From Thiodiazotropha sp040507245 (GTDB taxonomy: Bacteria; Pseudomonadota; Gammaproteobacteria; Chromatiales; Chromatiaceae), in contig JBEVVH010000172.1 of NCBI GenBank assembly GCA_040507245.1, forward strand, positions 1-7,377: a stretch of DNA of 7,377 nucleotides, read 5' to 3'. A model generated the notes under the pieces. That model saw nothing but the letters and a program-made list of their open reading frames with translations, made no database searches and had not been told where the DNA came from. Shown here piece after piece: positions 1-6,098 of the stretch. Every line of letters starts with the position of its first letter. Positions within the stretch are counted from its first letter, which is position 1. Position numbers and translations under genes: made by a program.

Positions 1-39
1 GCGCCTACGGCACGTCGGGTTTCCAGTATCGCCTCGCGA

Positions 40-1377
40 CTACCGGGGACTACCAGCCTTCGCTTCGCTTTCCCTGGCTGGCAGCGAATGCATTGGCGTC
101 TTGCCCAGCATCTCTTCATGCTCATATCCAAGCAGCTCTTGCAGACGCTTGTTCACATCCACGGTGCGACGCTCGGTATCGATCAGCCAGACCCCCTCCG
201 GTGCGGCGTTGAAAATGGTCCGGTAACTCTGTTCCTGCTCCTCCAGTTCCCGGGTGCGTAAGCGCACCTGATTGCGCATGTGAATATTCATCCAGGCCAG
301 CATCATCAGGCCCATGGCAAGCATCGCAATCAGCAGCACTATGGTGTGTTCCAGGGACCAGGTCACCCAGGCTGGCACCGGATCGGGACCCTCGTAGATC
401 ATGTCGTCGATGTCACTGTTGGGTCCCAGCAGTCCCAGCTCCACAAACACCGATTTGATATGCGCCCAGCGCTCCGGGTTCATGTAACCGATCTCCACCA
501 GCAACGGCTCGATCAGCCCCCGAGAGGCCTTCGCCTCATACAACAGATGCGCCCGCGACATGCCCTGGGTGTCGTACTTATGCAGGATCAGATCGACCAT
601 CTCCTGCACATGATCCAGGGCGTAGCTCCAGCCTTTAAGACTGGCGCGTAAAAACCGCTCGACCCGCTGTGGATGATCCCGAATCTCCTGTTCACGGGTC
701 ACCAGCACATCACCATAGAAATCGATGCCGTAGTCACGGGGTTTGATGAAATGGGGCTCGAACCCGATCTCCTGGAGCAGGAACCCTTGATCGGTCATAT
801 AGGCGTTAAAGGCGTCGGTCTCACCCCGCACCAGTGACATGGCGTCAAAGCTGCTTGGCAGCCGGGTATAGTCCGCATCCTTCAGGCCGGCCCGCTTGAG
901 CATCGCCTGCAGCGCGCTGTCCAGGGTACCGGTACCCAGCATGATGCGCCGTCCGGCCAGATCCGATGCATTGCGGATGCCCGAATCGGCCCGTACCAGC
1001 AGGGCATAGGGACTGTGCTGGTAGATCGCCGCAAGGGCCACCACAGGGTAACCCTTGGCCCGCTGCAGGGCCACATTCGCACTCGACACGGCGAAGTTGA
1101 CCTCGCCGCTCATCAGACGTTCGATGGGGGACTGCTCACCGGCGTGTTCGCGAATCTCCACCGCCAGCCCTTCGTCGCGATAGTAGCCCTGCTCCAGCGC
1201 GGCGTAATAGCCGGCGAACTGAAACTGATGTTTCCATTTCAGCTGCAGTACTACGGAATCGGCTGGTGTGCTGCTCTGCCAGTTGTCGGCCTGCAGAATG
1301 CCCGGGGCGCATAGCAACAACAGGGTCAGGACGAAACGTCCGGCCCGATGTATCGAACGAAACAGGATGGATGGCAT
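40..1377 (-). CDS. NMT1/THI5-type periplasmic receptor with PAS domain, apparently truncated
   Basis: Probable membrane-bound sensor of 445 residues. Residues 1-30 form a signal peptide: basic start, LLLLC-rich core, likely cleavage after LQA. The cysteine lacks a proper lipobox. Residues about 36-325 resemble NMT1/THI5-like substrate-binding proteins, with the typical opening LKWKHQFQFAGYYAALEQGYY. A single membrane helix spans about 345-363. A short charged, coiled-coil-like linker (about 366-383) leads into a PAS domain starting SYRTIFNAAPEG at about 384. PAS homology is convincing only to MLGKTPM (residue 429), about half of a normal PAS domain; the last 16 residues are low-complexity and repeat-encoded. 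Related proteins usually continue into a GGDEF, EAL or histidine kinase output, which is absent here. The ATG is the only reasonable start, because an in-frame TAG directly precedes it. As it stands the protein could bind a ligand but has no visible output domain, so it may be a decaying gene. The receptor assignment is firm; the ligand is unknown. Confidence 0.85.
   Translation of the reverse strand: MPSILFRSIHRAGRFVLTLLLLCAPGILQADNWQSSTPADSVVLQLKWKHQFQFAGYYAALEQGYYRDEGLAVEIREHAGEQSPIERLMSGEVNFAVSSANVALQRAKGYPVVALAAIYQHSPYALLVRADSGIRNASDLAGRRIMLGTGTLDSALQAMLKRAGLKDADYTRLPSSFDAMSLVRGETDAFNAYMTDQGFLLQEIGFEPHFIKPRDYGIDFYGDVLVTREQEIRDHPQRVERFLRASLKGWSYALDHVQEMVDLILHKYDTQGMSRAHLLYEAKASRGLIEPLLVEIGYMNPERWAHIKSVFVELGLLGPNSDIDDMIYEGPDPVPAWVTWSLEHTIVLLIAMLAMGLMMLAWMNIHMRNQVRLRTRELEEQEQSYRTIFNAAPEGVWLIDTERRTVDVNKRLQELLGYEHEEMLGKTPMHSLPARESEAKAGSPR
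53..81. repeat. Hairpin-forming repeat-like DNA at the end of the truncated receptor gene
   Basis: CCAGCC (53-58) and GGCTGG (76-81) are perfect inverted arms around a 17-base loop containing TTCGCTTCGC. Next to it, GACTACC occurs twice (38-44 and 48-54) with GGG between. The segment lies exactly where the PAS homology stops (about position 91), and it encodes the odd last residues and the stop codon of the receptor. It resembles a short palindromic repeat or the end of a small mobile element, but no second copy is present in the window to prove that. Confidence 0.4.
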
Positions 1378-1390
1378 CTATGCAGCCCCG

Positions 1391-1399
1391 CCACCTCCC
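1391..1399 (-). promoter_or_regulatory. Candidate Shine-Dalgarno of the NMT1-PAS gene
   Basis: On the minus strand this reads GGGAGGTGG, a strong match to the anti-Shine-Dalgarno sequence. It lies unusually far upstream: about 16 bases separate GGAGG from the ATG at 1377. No other in-frame start fits better, because TAG occupies 1378-1380. Translation may therefore be modest or use a less obvious pairing. Confidence 0.45.
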
Positions 1400-1608
1400 A
1401 GCGGATGCTCACCTGTCCCTTCCCTCATACACGCCCTGGGAAATTCGGACAAATCGTGCCTCATACAACCCACAACGTATGTGTGCATATCTTACCGGGT
1501 ATTGATCAGTGAACACCTGAGGCCCGATTCCTGCCATGCCTCGCGAAGATACCCACCGTGAATGGTTTCAGCCGCTGGGTAACAACAGAAATATCGACCA
1601 TAACTGTA

Positions 1609-1668
1609 GGGTCTTTAACCCCTGCCGGGATCAAGAATCCCAGACTTACCCTGTCCAGGCAGACTGGA
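1609..1668. other. Row of three short perfect hairpins
   Basis: Three perfect inverted repeats follow one another, each with a five-base loop: GGGT/ACCC (1609-1621), GGGAT/ATCCC (1627-1641) and TCCAG/CTGGA (1654-1668). No T-run follows on either strand, so they are not standard intrinsic terminators. They could be a structured leader of the receptor gene, a small RNA, or a degenerate repeat. Individually the stems are short and could be chance. Confidence 0.3.
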
Positions 1669-1696
1669 TGTCCCGAACACACCGCCCCGACAACCA

Positions 1697-1729
1697 TTCC
1701 CGGGTTTCGCGCTGCTTCACTCGGGCTAC
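1697..1729 (-). repeat. REP-like palindromic repeat, copy 1
   Basis: A 33-base element that on the minus strand begins GTAGCCCGAG and ends CCCGGGAA, forming an imperfect hairpin between the GC-rich arms. It matches 28 of 33 positions of the copy at 7231-7263. The GTAGCCCG(G/A) head and the hairpin are typical of bacterial REP elements of about 20-40 bases. The TAG in the head is the stop codon of the XRE regulator (1726-1728), so the repeat directly abuts, and partly forms, the end of that gene. Confidence 0.7.
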
Positions 1730-2466
1730 TTGGGTTTGCGGTACGGATTGAACAGGCCGTATCGCCAGGGTCGCATGGCGAGAACCACCGTCGTGCCCTC
1801 CCTCTCATCCAGGGGTAAAGGCGCATCGTCACTCGAAAGCTCATCGAATTCCCGGGCAAGCCGCGCCATGCGACGCTGAAACACACTGAAGGAACTGGCT
1901 GCCAGCATTCCGTTCAGCACGATCAGTTCCTCGCGCTCCTGATCGAATCGGGAGTTGAAGAATTCCGACTGCAGTTTATCCAGGAAGAACTGCTGGATCG
2001 GTCCGTTCTCCAGCCATTTGAAACGGGGCGAGACCAGCAGTTTCCAGCGGTTGTTGGGCAACAGCTCGATCATCTTCAGGCGATCGAGGTGGGTCAGATG
2101 ACGGATGCAGGCCACCTCCGACAGATTGAAATAGTCGCGGATTTCATCCAGCCGCCAGTGGTTGAGCACACACACCGTCACCAGCAGCAGTTCCAGGTCG
2201 GCGACGATCTCCCGTTCCTGATCCCGGGTCAGGGCGGAGATGGGCGCCCCGGCCTGATTCTGGATCATGCGCAGCAGATCGGTGATCTCCAGGCCCATCA
2301 GCTGACACACCTGCTCCAGCCGTTCCAGGGTGAAGCGCTGCTGGGCGAACAGGCGTTTGACGCTCGCCTCGGACAGCCCCAAACGCTCCGCCACATCCGC
2401 ATAGGTCAGCCCATGGGCCTTGAGAGGCTGTTTCAAAGCAGTGATCAATTGTTGAGTTTGTACCAT
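1726..2466 (-). CDS. XRE-family (Cro/C1-type) transcriptional regulator
   Basis: A 246-residue cytoplasmic DNA-binding protein. Residues 7-63 form a Cro/C1-type helix-turn-helix: LTYADVAERLGLSEASVKRLF covers the second and recognition helices, followed by FTLERLEQVCQLMGLEITDLL, typical of the family. Residues about 93-146 look like a second DNA-binding unit, a winged helix (LDEIRDYFNLSEVACIRHL, then a turn and a KLLVS strand). The C-terminal third has no domain I recognise. It is divergently oriented to the lipid-repair fusion gene, with 176 bases between, a usual arrangement for a local regulator that also controls itself. The ATG at 2466 is the only standard start after the in-frame TGA at 2500-2502; the Shine-Dalgarno is weak. 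The class is secure. That it regulates the neighbouring operon is inference, and the signal is unknown. Confidence 0.88.
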   Translation of the reverse strand: MVQTQQLITALKQPLKAHGLTYADVAERLGLSEASVKRLFAQQRFTLERLEQVCQLMGLEITDLLRMIQNQAGAPISALTRDQEREIVADLELLLVTVCVLNHWRLDEIRDYFNLSEVACIRHLTHLDRLKMIELLPNNRWKLLVSPRFKWLENGPIQQFFLDKLQSEFFNSRFDQEREELIVLNGMLAASSFSVFQRRMARLAREFDELSSDDAPLPLDEREGTTVVLAMRPWRYGLFNPYRKPK

Positions 2467-2642
2467 GCAGGAAATCCAGTATCTTGTTTTACTTAAGAGT
2501 CAGAAGCTTATCAGCCTTCCACAAAAAGTATCACTTTTTGATACCTGGTGGTGTAGCAATTACGACTTTTAGTATCAACGTAGCAGCCAGAGATACGCTG
2601 CTCTAACATAGCAACAGACACATCAACCGGGGCCATTACGTC
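2467..2642. promoter_or_regulatory. Divergent promoter region with overlapping -35-like elements
   Basis: This region must hold the promoters of both the XRE gene and the lipid-repair operon. The plus strand has TTGATA at 2538-2543 followed after 17 bases by TACGAC. The minus strand has TTGATA at 2578-2573 followed after 17 bases by TACACC. The -35 elements match the sigma-70 consensus at 5 of 6 positions, the -10 elements at only 3 of 6. If both are used, the two promoters overlap face to face and would compete. A six-base stem (AGCAGC 2582-2587 with GCTGCT 2597-2602) would lie in the operon leader. All of this is prediction from sequence. Confidence 0.35.
2527..2545. promoter_or_regulatory. 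Candidate operator dyad
   Basis: The core GTATCA-CTTTT-TGATAC is a perfect inverted repeat (2528-2533 and 2539-2544) with a five-base spacer. Further AGTATC half-sites occur at 2478-2483 and 2571-2576, and a GATAC at 2593-2597. The dyad overlaps the putative -35 of the plus-strand operon and the upstream region of the XRE gene, so binding there could control both. XRE regulators generally bind such short dyads as dimers. Assignment to the adjacent regulator is inference. Confidence 0.5.
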
Positions 2643-5600
2643 ATGGACAGAATATTCAAAACAGCGGGCTTTCTTCCCTTTCTGCTCATCGCCTTTCTCA
2701 ACGCCTTTGTCGACCTGGGACATAAGATCGTCATCCAGAACACGGTCTTCAAGATCCATGAGGGGGCGACCCAGATCATTCTTTCCGCGTTGATCAACGG
2801 CCTGATCCTTCTGCCCTTCATCCTCCTGTTCACACCCACCGGATACCTCTCGGACCGCTACCGCAAGCCCCGGGTGATGCAGATCAGCGCCGCCGTGGCC
2901 CTGGGCCTGACCCTGCTGATCACCCTCAGCTACTACCAGGGTTGGTTCAACGCCGCCTTCGGCATGACCTTTCTGCTGGCGGTTCAAAGCGCCTTCTACT
3001 CCCCGGCCAAGTACGGCTTCATCAAGGAGATGGCCGGACAATCCAGCCTGGCCCGGGCCAACGCCCTGGTTCAGGCAGTCACCATCGTCGCGATCCTCTC
3101 CGGCATCGTGGTCTTCTCCCTGCTGTTCGAAACCCGCCTGAGCGGACAGGTCTACCCGAGCGAGGCCGCCACCCTGACCCTGATCGCCCCCATCGGCTGG
3201 ATTCTGGTGTTGTGTGCCGGTGTGGAGCTGTGGCTGACCCTGAAGCTGCCCGCAGGCGCGGCGCCCGCCAATGAACAGGCCTTCGACTGGCCGCGATACG
3301 CCCGGGGCCGCTACCTGCGGGAGAACTTCCGCAAGCTCACCGGGAGCCGCACCATCTGGCTCTCCATCGTCGGCCTGTCGGTGTTCTGGGGCATCTCCCA
3401 GGTGGTGCTGGCGGCCTTCCCCGCATTCGCCAAACAGACCCTGAGGCTGGACAACACCCTGATCATCCAGGGTGTGATGGCCTGCTCCGGACTCGGCATC
3501 ATCATCGGCTCGCTGATCGCCGGGCGCGCTTCCCGGCAGCACATCGAAACCGGGCTGGTGCCCCTGGGCGCCCTGGGCATCCTGCTGAGTCTGACCCTGC
3601 TGCCGCAGCTCGAATCCGCCCGGCCCATGGCCCTCGACTTCCTGCTGCTCGGGATCTCCGGCGGCCTGTTCATCGTGCCCCTCAATGCACTGATCCAGTT
3701 CCATGCCCGCGACGCAGAACTCGGCACCGTGCTGGCCGGCAACAACCTGGCGCAGAACCTGGTGATGCTGGGCTTCCTCGGCCTGACGGTGCTGTTCGCC
3801 CTGCAGGGCATGAGCAGCTTCGGTCTGTTTCACCTGCTCACCCTGACCGCCCTGTTCGGCGCCCTGTATACGGTGTGGCAACTGCCCCAGTCCCTGGTGC
3901 GCCTGATCATCGCCCGGGCCTTCTCCGGCACCCACCGGGTGCGGGTGCTGGGTTTCGACAACCTGCCCGCCCAGGGCGGGGTGCTAATGCTCGGCAACCA
4001 CATCAGCTGGCTCGACTGGGCAATGATCCAGATCGCCTGTCCGAGGCCGGTCCGCTTCGTCATGCACCGGGACTACTACGATCGCTGGTACCTGCGCTGG
4101 TTCCTCGACCTGTTCGGAGTCATCCCGATCACCTCCGGCGCCAGCAGGGAGGCCCTGGCAGCGGTCAACCAACGCCTGCGCGAAGGTGAGGTGGTGTGCC
4201 TGTTCCCCGAGGGGGCGATCAGCCGCAACGGTCAGCTGGGACGCTTTCACAAGGGTTTCGAGCGGGCCGTTGAGGGCGCCAATGGCGTCATACTGCCCTT
4301 CTACCTGCGCGGTTTGTGGGGCAGCCGATTCTCCCGCTCCAGCGCCAAACTGAGGGAGAACCGCAGTACCCGCGCCCGCACCGAGGTGATCGTCGCTTTC
4401 GGCAAGCCGATGCCCCTGAATGCCCAGGCCCATTCGGTGAAACAGAAGGTTCTGGAACTCTCCATGAGCGCCTGGGATGCACACAGCCGGCAGCTCGACC
4501 CCCTGCCCCTGGCCTGGATGCGTGCGGCCCGCAGAAGGGGACGTCGCCTGAGCCTTGCGGACGCCCGGGGCGGCCAGCCCTTGTCCGGCTACCGGACCCT
4601 GGTCAGCGTGATTGCTCTGTCGCGTCTGATTCGCAAACAGAGCCCGGAGCGCAATATCGGTCTGCTGCTGCCCACCAGCAGCGCCGGGATACTCACCAAC
4701 ATGGCGACCCTGCTGAGCGGCAAAACCCTGGTGAATCTCAACTACAGTGCGAACCTGAGCGCACTCCACGCGGCGCTGGACCAGGCCGAACTCCGGCGTC
4801 TCTACACCTCGCGGCGTTTCATCGACAAGCTGGCCAAGCGCGGCATCGACCTGCAAAGCCTGCTGGCGCGCCTCGAGGTGCACTACCTGGAGGACATGAA
4901 GGAACAGATCGGCACTATCACCCGGCTGCTGCTGATGGCCGCAGCGGTGACCTTGCCCGCACGCCTGCTGCATCTTCTGTTCGGTCGCAAAACCGATCCC
5001 GACCAGCCCGCCGCGATCCTCTTTTCCAGCGGCAGCGAGGGTCAGCCCAAGGGAGTCATGCTCAGTCACCGCAACATCATGGCCAATATTCAGCAGGTCT
5101 CCGATGTGCTGGACACCCGCCACGAAGACGTGATCATGGCCTCCCTGCCCCTGTTCCACGCCTTCGGCCTGACCGTGACCGGGCTGCTGCCCCTGGTGGA
5201 GGGGATACCCGCGATCTGCCACCCGGATCCCACCGACGCCATGACCATCGCCAAGGCAGTCGCCCAGTACAAGGCCAGCATCTTCTGCGGCACCTCCACC
5301 TTTCTGCGCCTGTACACCCGCAACAGCAAGATACACCCCCTGATGCTGGACTCCCTGCGCATCGTGGTGGCCGGCGCTGAGAAGCTCAATCCGGAGGTAC
5401 GCGACGCCTTCAAGCTGAAATTCAACAAGGATATCTACGAAGGTTACGGGGCCACGGAAACCACCCCGGTGGCCAGCGTCAACCTCCCCGACCGGTTGGT
5501 AAAGGGCAACTGGCGGGTGCAGCAGGGCACCAAACCGGGCAGTGTGGGACTGCCCCTGCCGGGGGGCAGTTTCCGCATCGTCGACCCGCAAACCCTGCAG

Positions 5601-6098
5601 CCCCTGCCGGTGGGCGAGGATGGTCTGATCCTGTTCGGCGGCCCCCAGGTGATGCTCGGTTACCTGAACGAACCCGGCAAAACCGCCGAGGCGATCATCA
5701 CAGATAACGGGCAGCGCTGGTACAGGACCGGCGACAAGGGACACTTGGACGAGGACGGCTTTCTCACCATCGTCGACCGCTACTCCCGTTTTGCCAAGAT
5801 CGGTGGGGAGATGATCAGTCTCGGTGCGGTGGAAGGCTCGATCGCCGCCCTGCTCCCTGAGGATGCGGAGGTGCTGGCCACCACCCTGCCGGATGACCGA
5901 AAGGGTGAACAGGTGGCCTTGCTGTTTCGAGGCACGCTGCTCCCCGAGCAACTGCGCAAGCTCATAGAGGGCTCCGCGCTCAACCCGCTGATGCGCCCTG
6001 CCCTGCTCATACCGGTCGATGAGATCCCGAAACTGGGCAGCGGCAAGAACGACTACAGCCTGGCCCGGCAACTCGCCCTGGAGGCGACCTGTCCATGA
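2643..6098 (+). CDS. aas: LplT-like MFS transporter / PlsC acyltransferase / acyl-ACP synthetase fusion (Aas type)
   Basis: An inner-membrane protein of 1151 residues predicted to import lysophospholipids and re-acylate them. Residues 1-415 are an MFS transporter resembling LplT, with a loop motif GYLSDRYRK at 67-75 and an acidic D24 in the first helix. Residues about 425-600 are a PlsC-type acyltransferase, with catalytic NHISWLD (H453, D458) and FPEG (521-524). Residues about 640-1151 are an AMP-forming acyl-ACP synthetase: FSSGSEGQPKG (794-804), GYGATET (934-940), YRTGD (1027-1031), DRYSRFAKIGGE from 1045, and the C-terminal catalytic lysine K1135 in GSGKND. All catalytic motifs are intact. 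E. coli encodes LplT and Aas separately, and fusions like this are known in other proteobacteria. The ATG is the first start after the in-frame TAA at 2604-2606; its Shine-Dalgarno (GGGG, 2629-2632) is weak. It is first in an operon with the overlapping amidohydrolase gene. The symbol rests on the Aas half. Confidence 0.93.
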   Translation: MDRIFKTAGFLPFLLIAFLNAFVDLGHKIVIQNTVFKIHEGATQIILSALINGLILLPFILLFTPTGYLSDRYRKPRVMQISAAVALGLTLLITLSYYQGWFNAAFGMTFLLAVQSAFYSPAKYGFIKEMAGQSSLARANALVQAVTIVAILSGIVVFSLLFETRLSGQVYPSEAATLTLIAPIGWILVLCAGVELWLTLKLPAGAAPANEQAFDWPRYARGRYLRENFRKLTGSRTIWLSIVGLSVFWGISQVVLAAFPAFAKQTLRLDNTLIIQGVMACSGLGIIIGSLIAGRASRQHIETGLVPLGALGILLSLTLLPQLESARPMALDFLLLGISGGLFIVPLNALIQFHARDAELGTVLAGNNLAQNLVMLGFLGLTVLFALQGMSSFGLFHLLTLTALFGALYTVWQLPQSLVRLIIARAFSGTHRVRVLGFDNLPAQGGVLMLGNHISWLDWAMIQIACPRPVRFVMHRDYYDRWYLRWFLDLFGVIPITSGASREALAAVNQRLREGEVVCLFPEGAISRNGQLGRFHKGFERAVEGANGVILPFYLRGLWGSRFSRSSAKLRENRSTRARTEVIVAFGKPMPLNAQAHSVKQKVLELSMSAWDAHSRQLDPLPLAWMRAARRRGRRLSLADARGGQPLSGYRTLVSVIALSRLIRKQSPERNIGLLLPTSSAGILTNMATLLSGKTLVNLNYSANLSALHAALDQAELRRLYTSRRFIDKLAKRGIDLQSLLARLEVHYLEDMKEQIGTITRLLLMAAAVTLPARLLHLLFGRKTDPDQPAAILFSSGSEGQPKGVMLSHRNIMANIQQVSDVLDTRHEDVIMASLPLFHAFGLTVTGLLPLVEGIPAICHPDPTDAMTIAKAVAQYKASIFCGTSTFLRLYTRNSKIHPLMLDSLRIVVAGAEKLNPEVRDAFKLKFNKDIYEGYGATETTPVASVNLPDRLVKGNWRVQQGTKPGSVGLPLPGGSFRIVDPQTLQPLPVGEDGLILFGGPQVMLGYLNEPGKTAEAIITDNGQRWYRTGDKGHLDEDGFLTIVDRYSRFAKIGGEMISLGAVEGSIAALLPEDAEVLATTLPDDRKGEQVALLFRGTLLPEQLRKLIEGSALNPLMRPALLIPVDEIPKLGSGKNDYSLARQLALEATCP
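6080..6084 (+). promoter_or_regulatory. Shine-Dalgarno of the amidohydrolase gene inside the fusion gene
   Basis: A perfect GGAGG lies ten bases before the ATG at 6095, within the last codons of the fusion gene. Together with the ATGA start/stop overlap at 6095-6098, it supports coupled translation and fixes the start of the downstream gene. Confidence 0.65.

Larger units (their letters stand above)
1378..1725. other. Gene-free stretch between receptor gene and XRE regulator
   Basis: These 348 bases contain no convincing gene; short reading frames on both strands have no family-like sequence. The part near the receptor gene must carry its promoter, but I find no well-spaced -35/-10 pair. The minus strand holds an isolated TAAGAT in 1485-1500 with only poor partners upstream. 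The middle (1609-1668) has three small perfect hairpins, and the end next to the regulator gene is a REP-like repeat. The REP-like repeat and the gap suggest the receptor is transcribed separately from the regulator, though both are on the minus strand. Confidence 0.6.

Noticed and set aside
1361..1377. Receptor as a lipoprotein because of a cysteine in LLLLC
   Set aside because: The residue before the cysteine is leucine, not the small residue a lipobox needs, and a better signal-peptidase I site follows at LQA.
1485..1515. Minus-strand promoter for the receptor gene with TTCACT and TAAGAT
   Set aside because: The spacing between the two elements is only 13 bases, too short for a sigma-70 promoter.
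1506..1886. Minus-strand frame of 126 codons across the intergenic region and the end of the XRE gene
   Set aside because: It overlaps the well-supported regulator in another frame and passes through the REP-like repeat; no family-like sequence.
2523..2539. AAAAAGT/ACTTTTT inverted repeat as an intrinsic terminator
   Set aside because: The stem is AT-only apart from one pair, the loop is three bases, and it lies in a divergent promoter region where no transcript needs to end. The overlapping GTATCA dyad is the better reading.
2511..3935. Minus-strand open frame of 474 codons opposite the MFS part
   Set aside because: Same low-complexity Gln/Gly/Asp-rich composition, and it would cover the divergent control region; a shadow of the real gene.
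4316..5380. Plus-strand open frame of 354 codons in another frame inside the fusion gene
   Set aside because: Pro/Arg/Gly/His-rich frame-shifted product without any family features.
3984..6071. Long open frame (695 codons) on the minus strand opposite the Aas half of the fusion gene
   Set aside because: It lies entirely opposite a gene with intact catalytic motifs, and its product is Gln/Gly/His-rich low-complexity sequence, typical of the antisense frame of GC-rich coding DNA.
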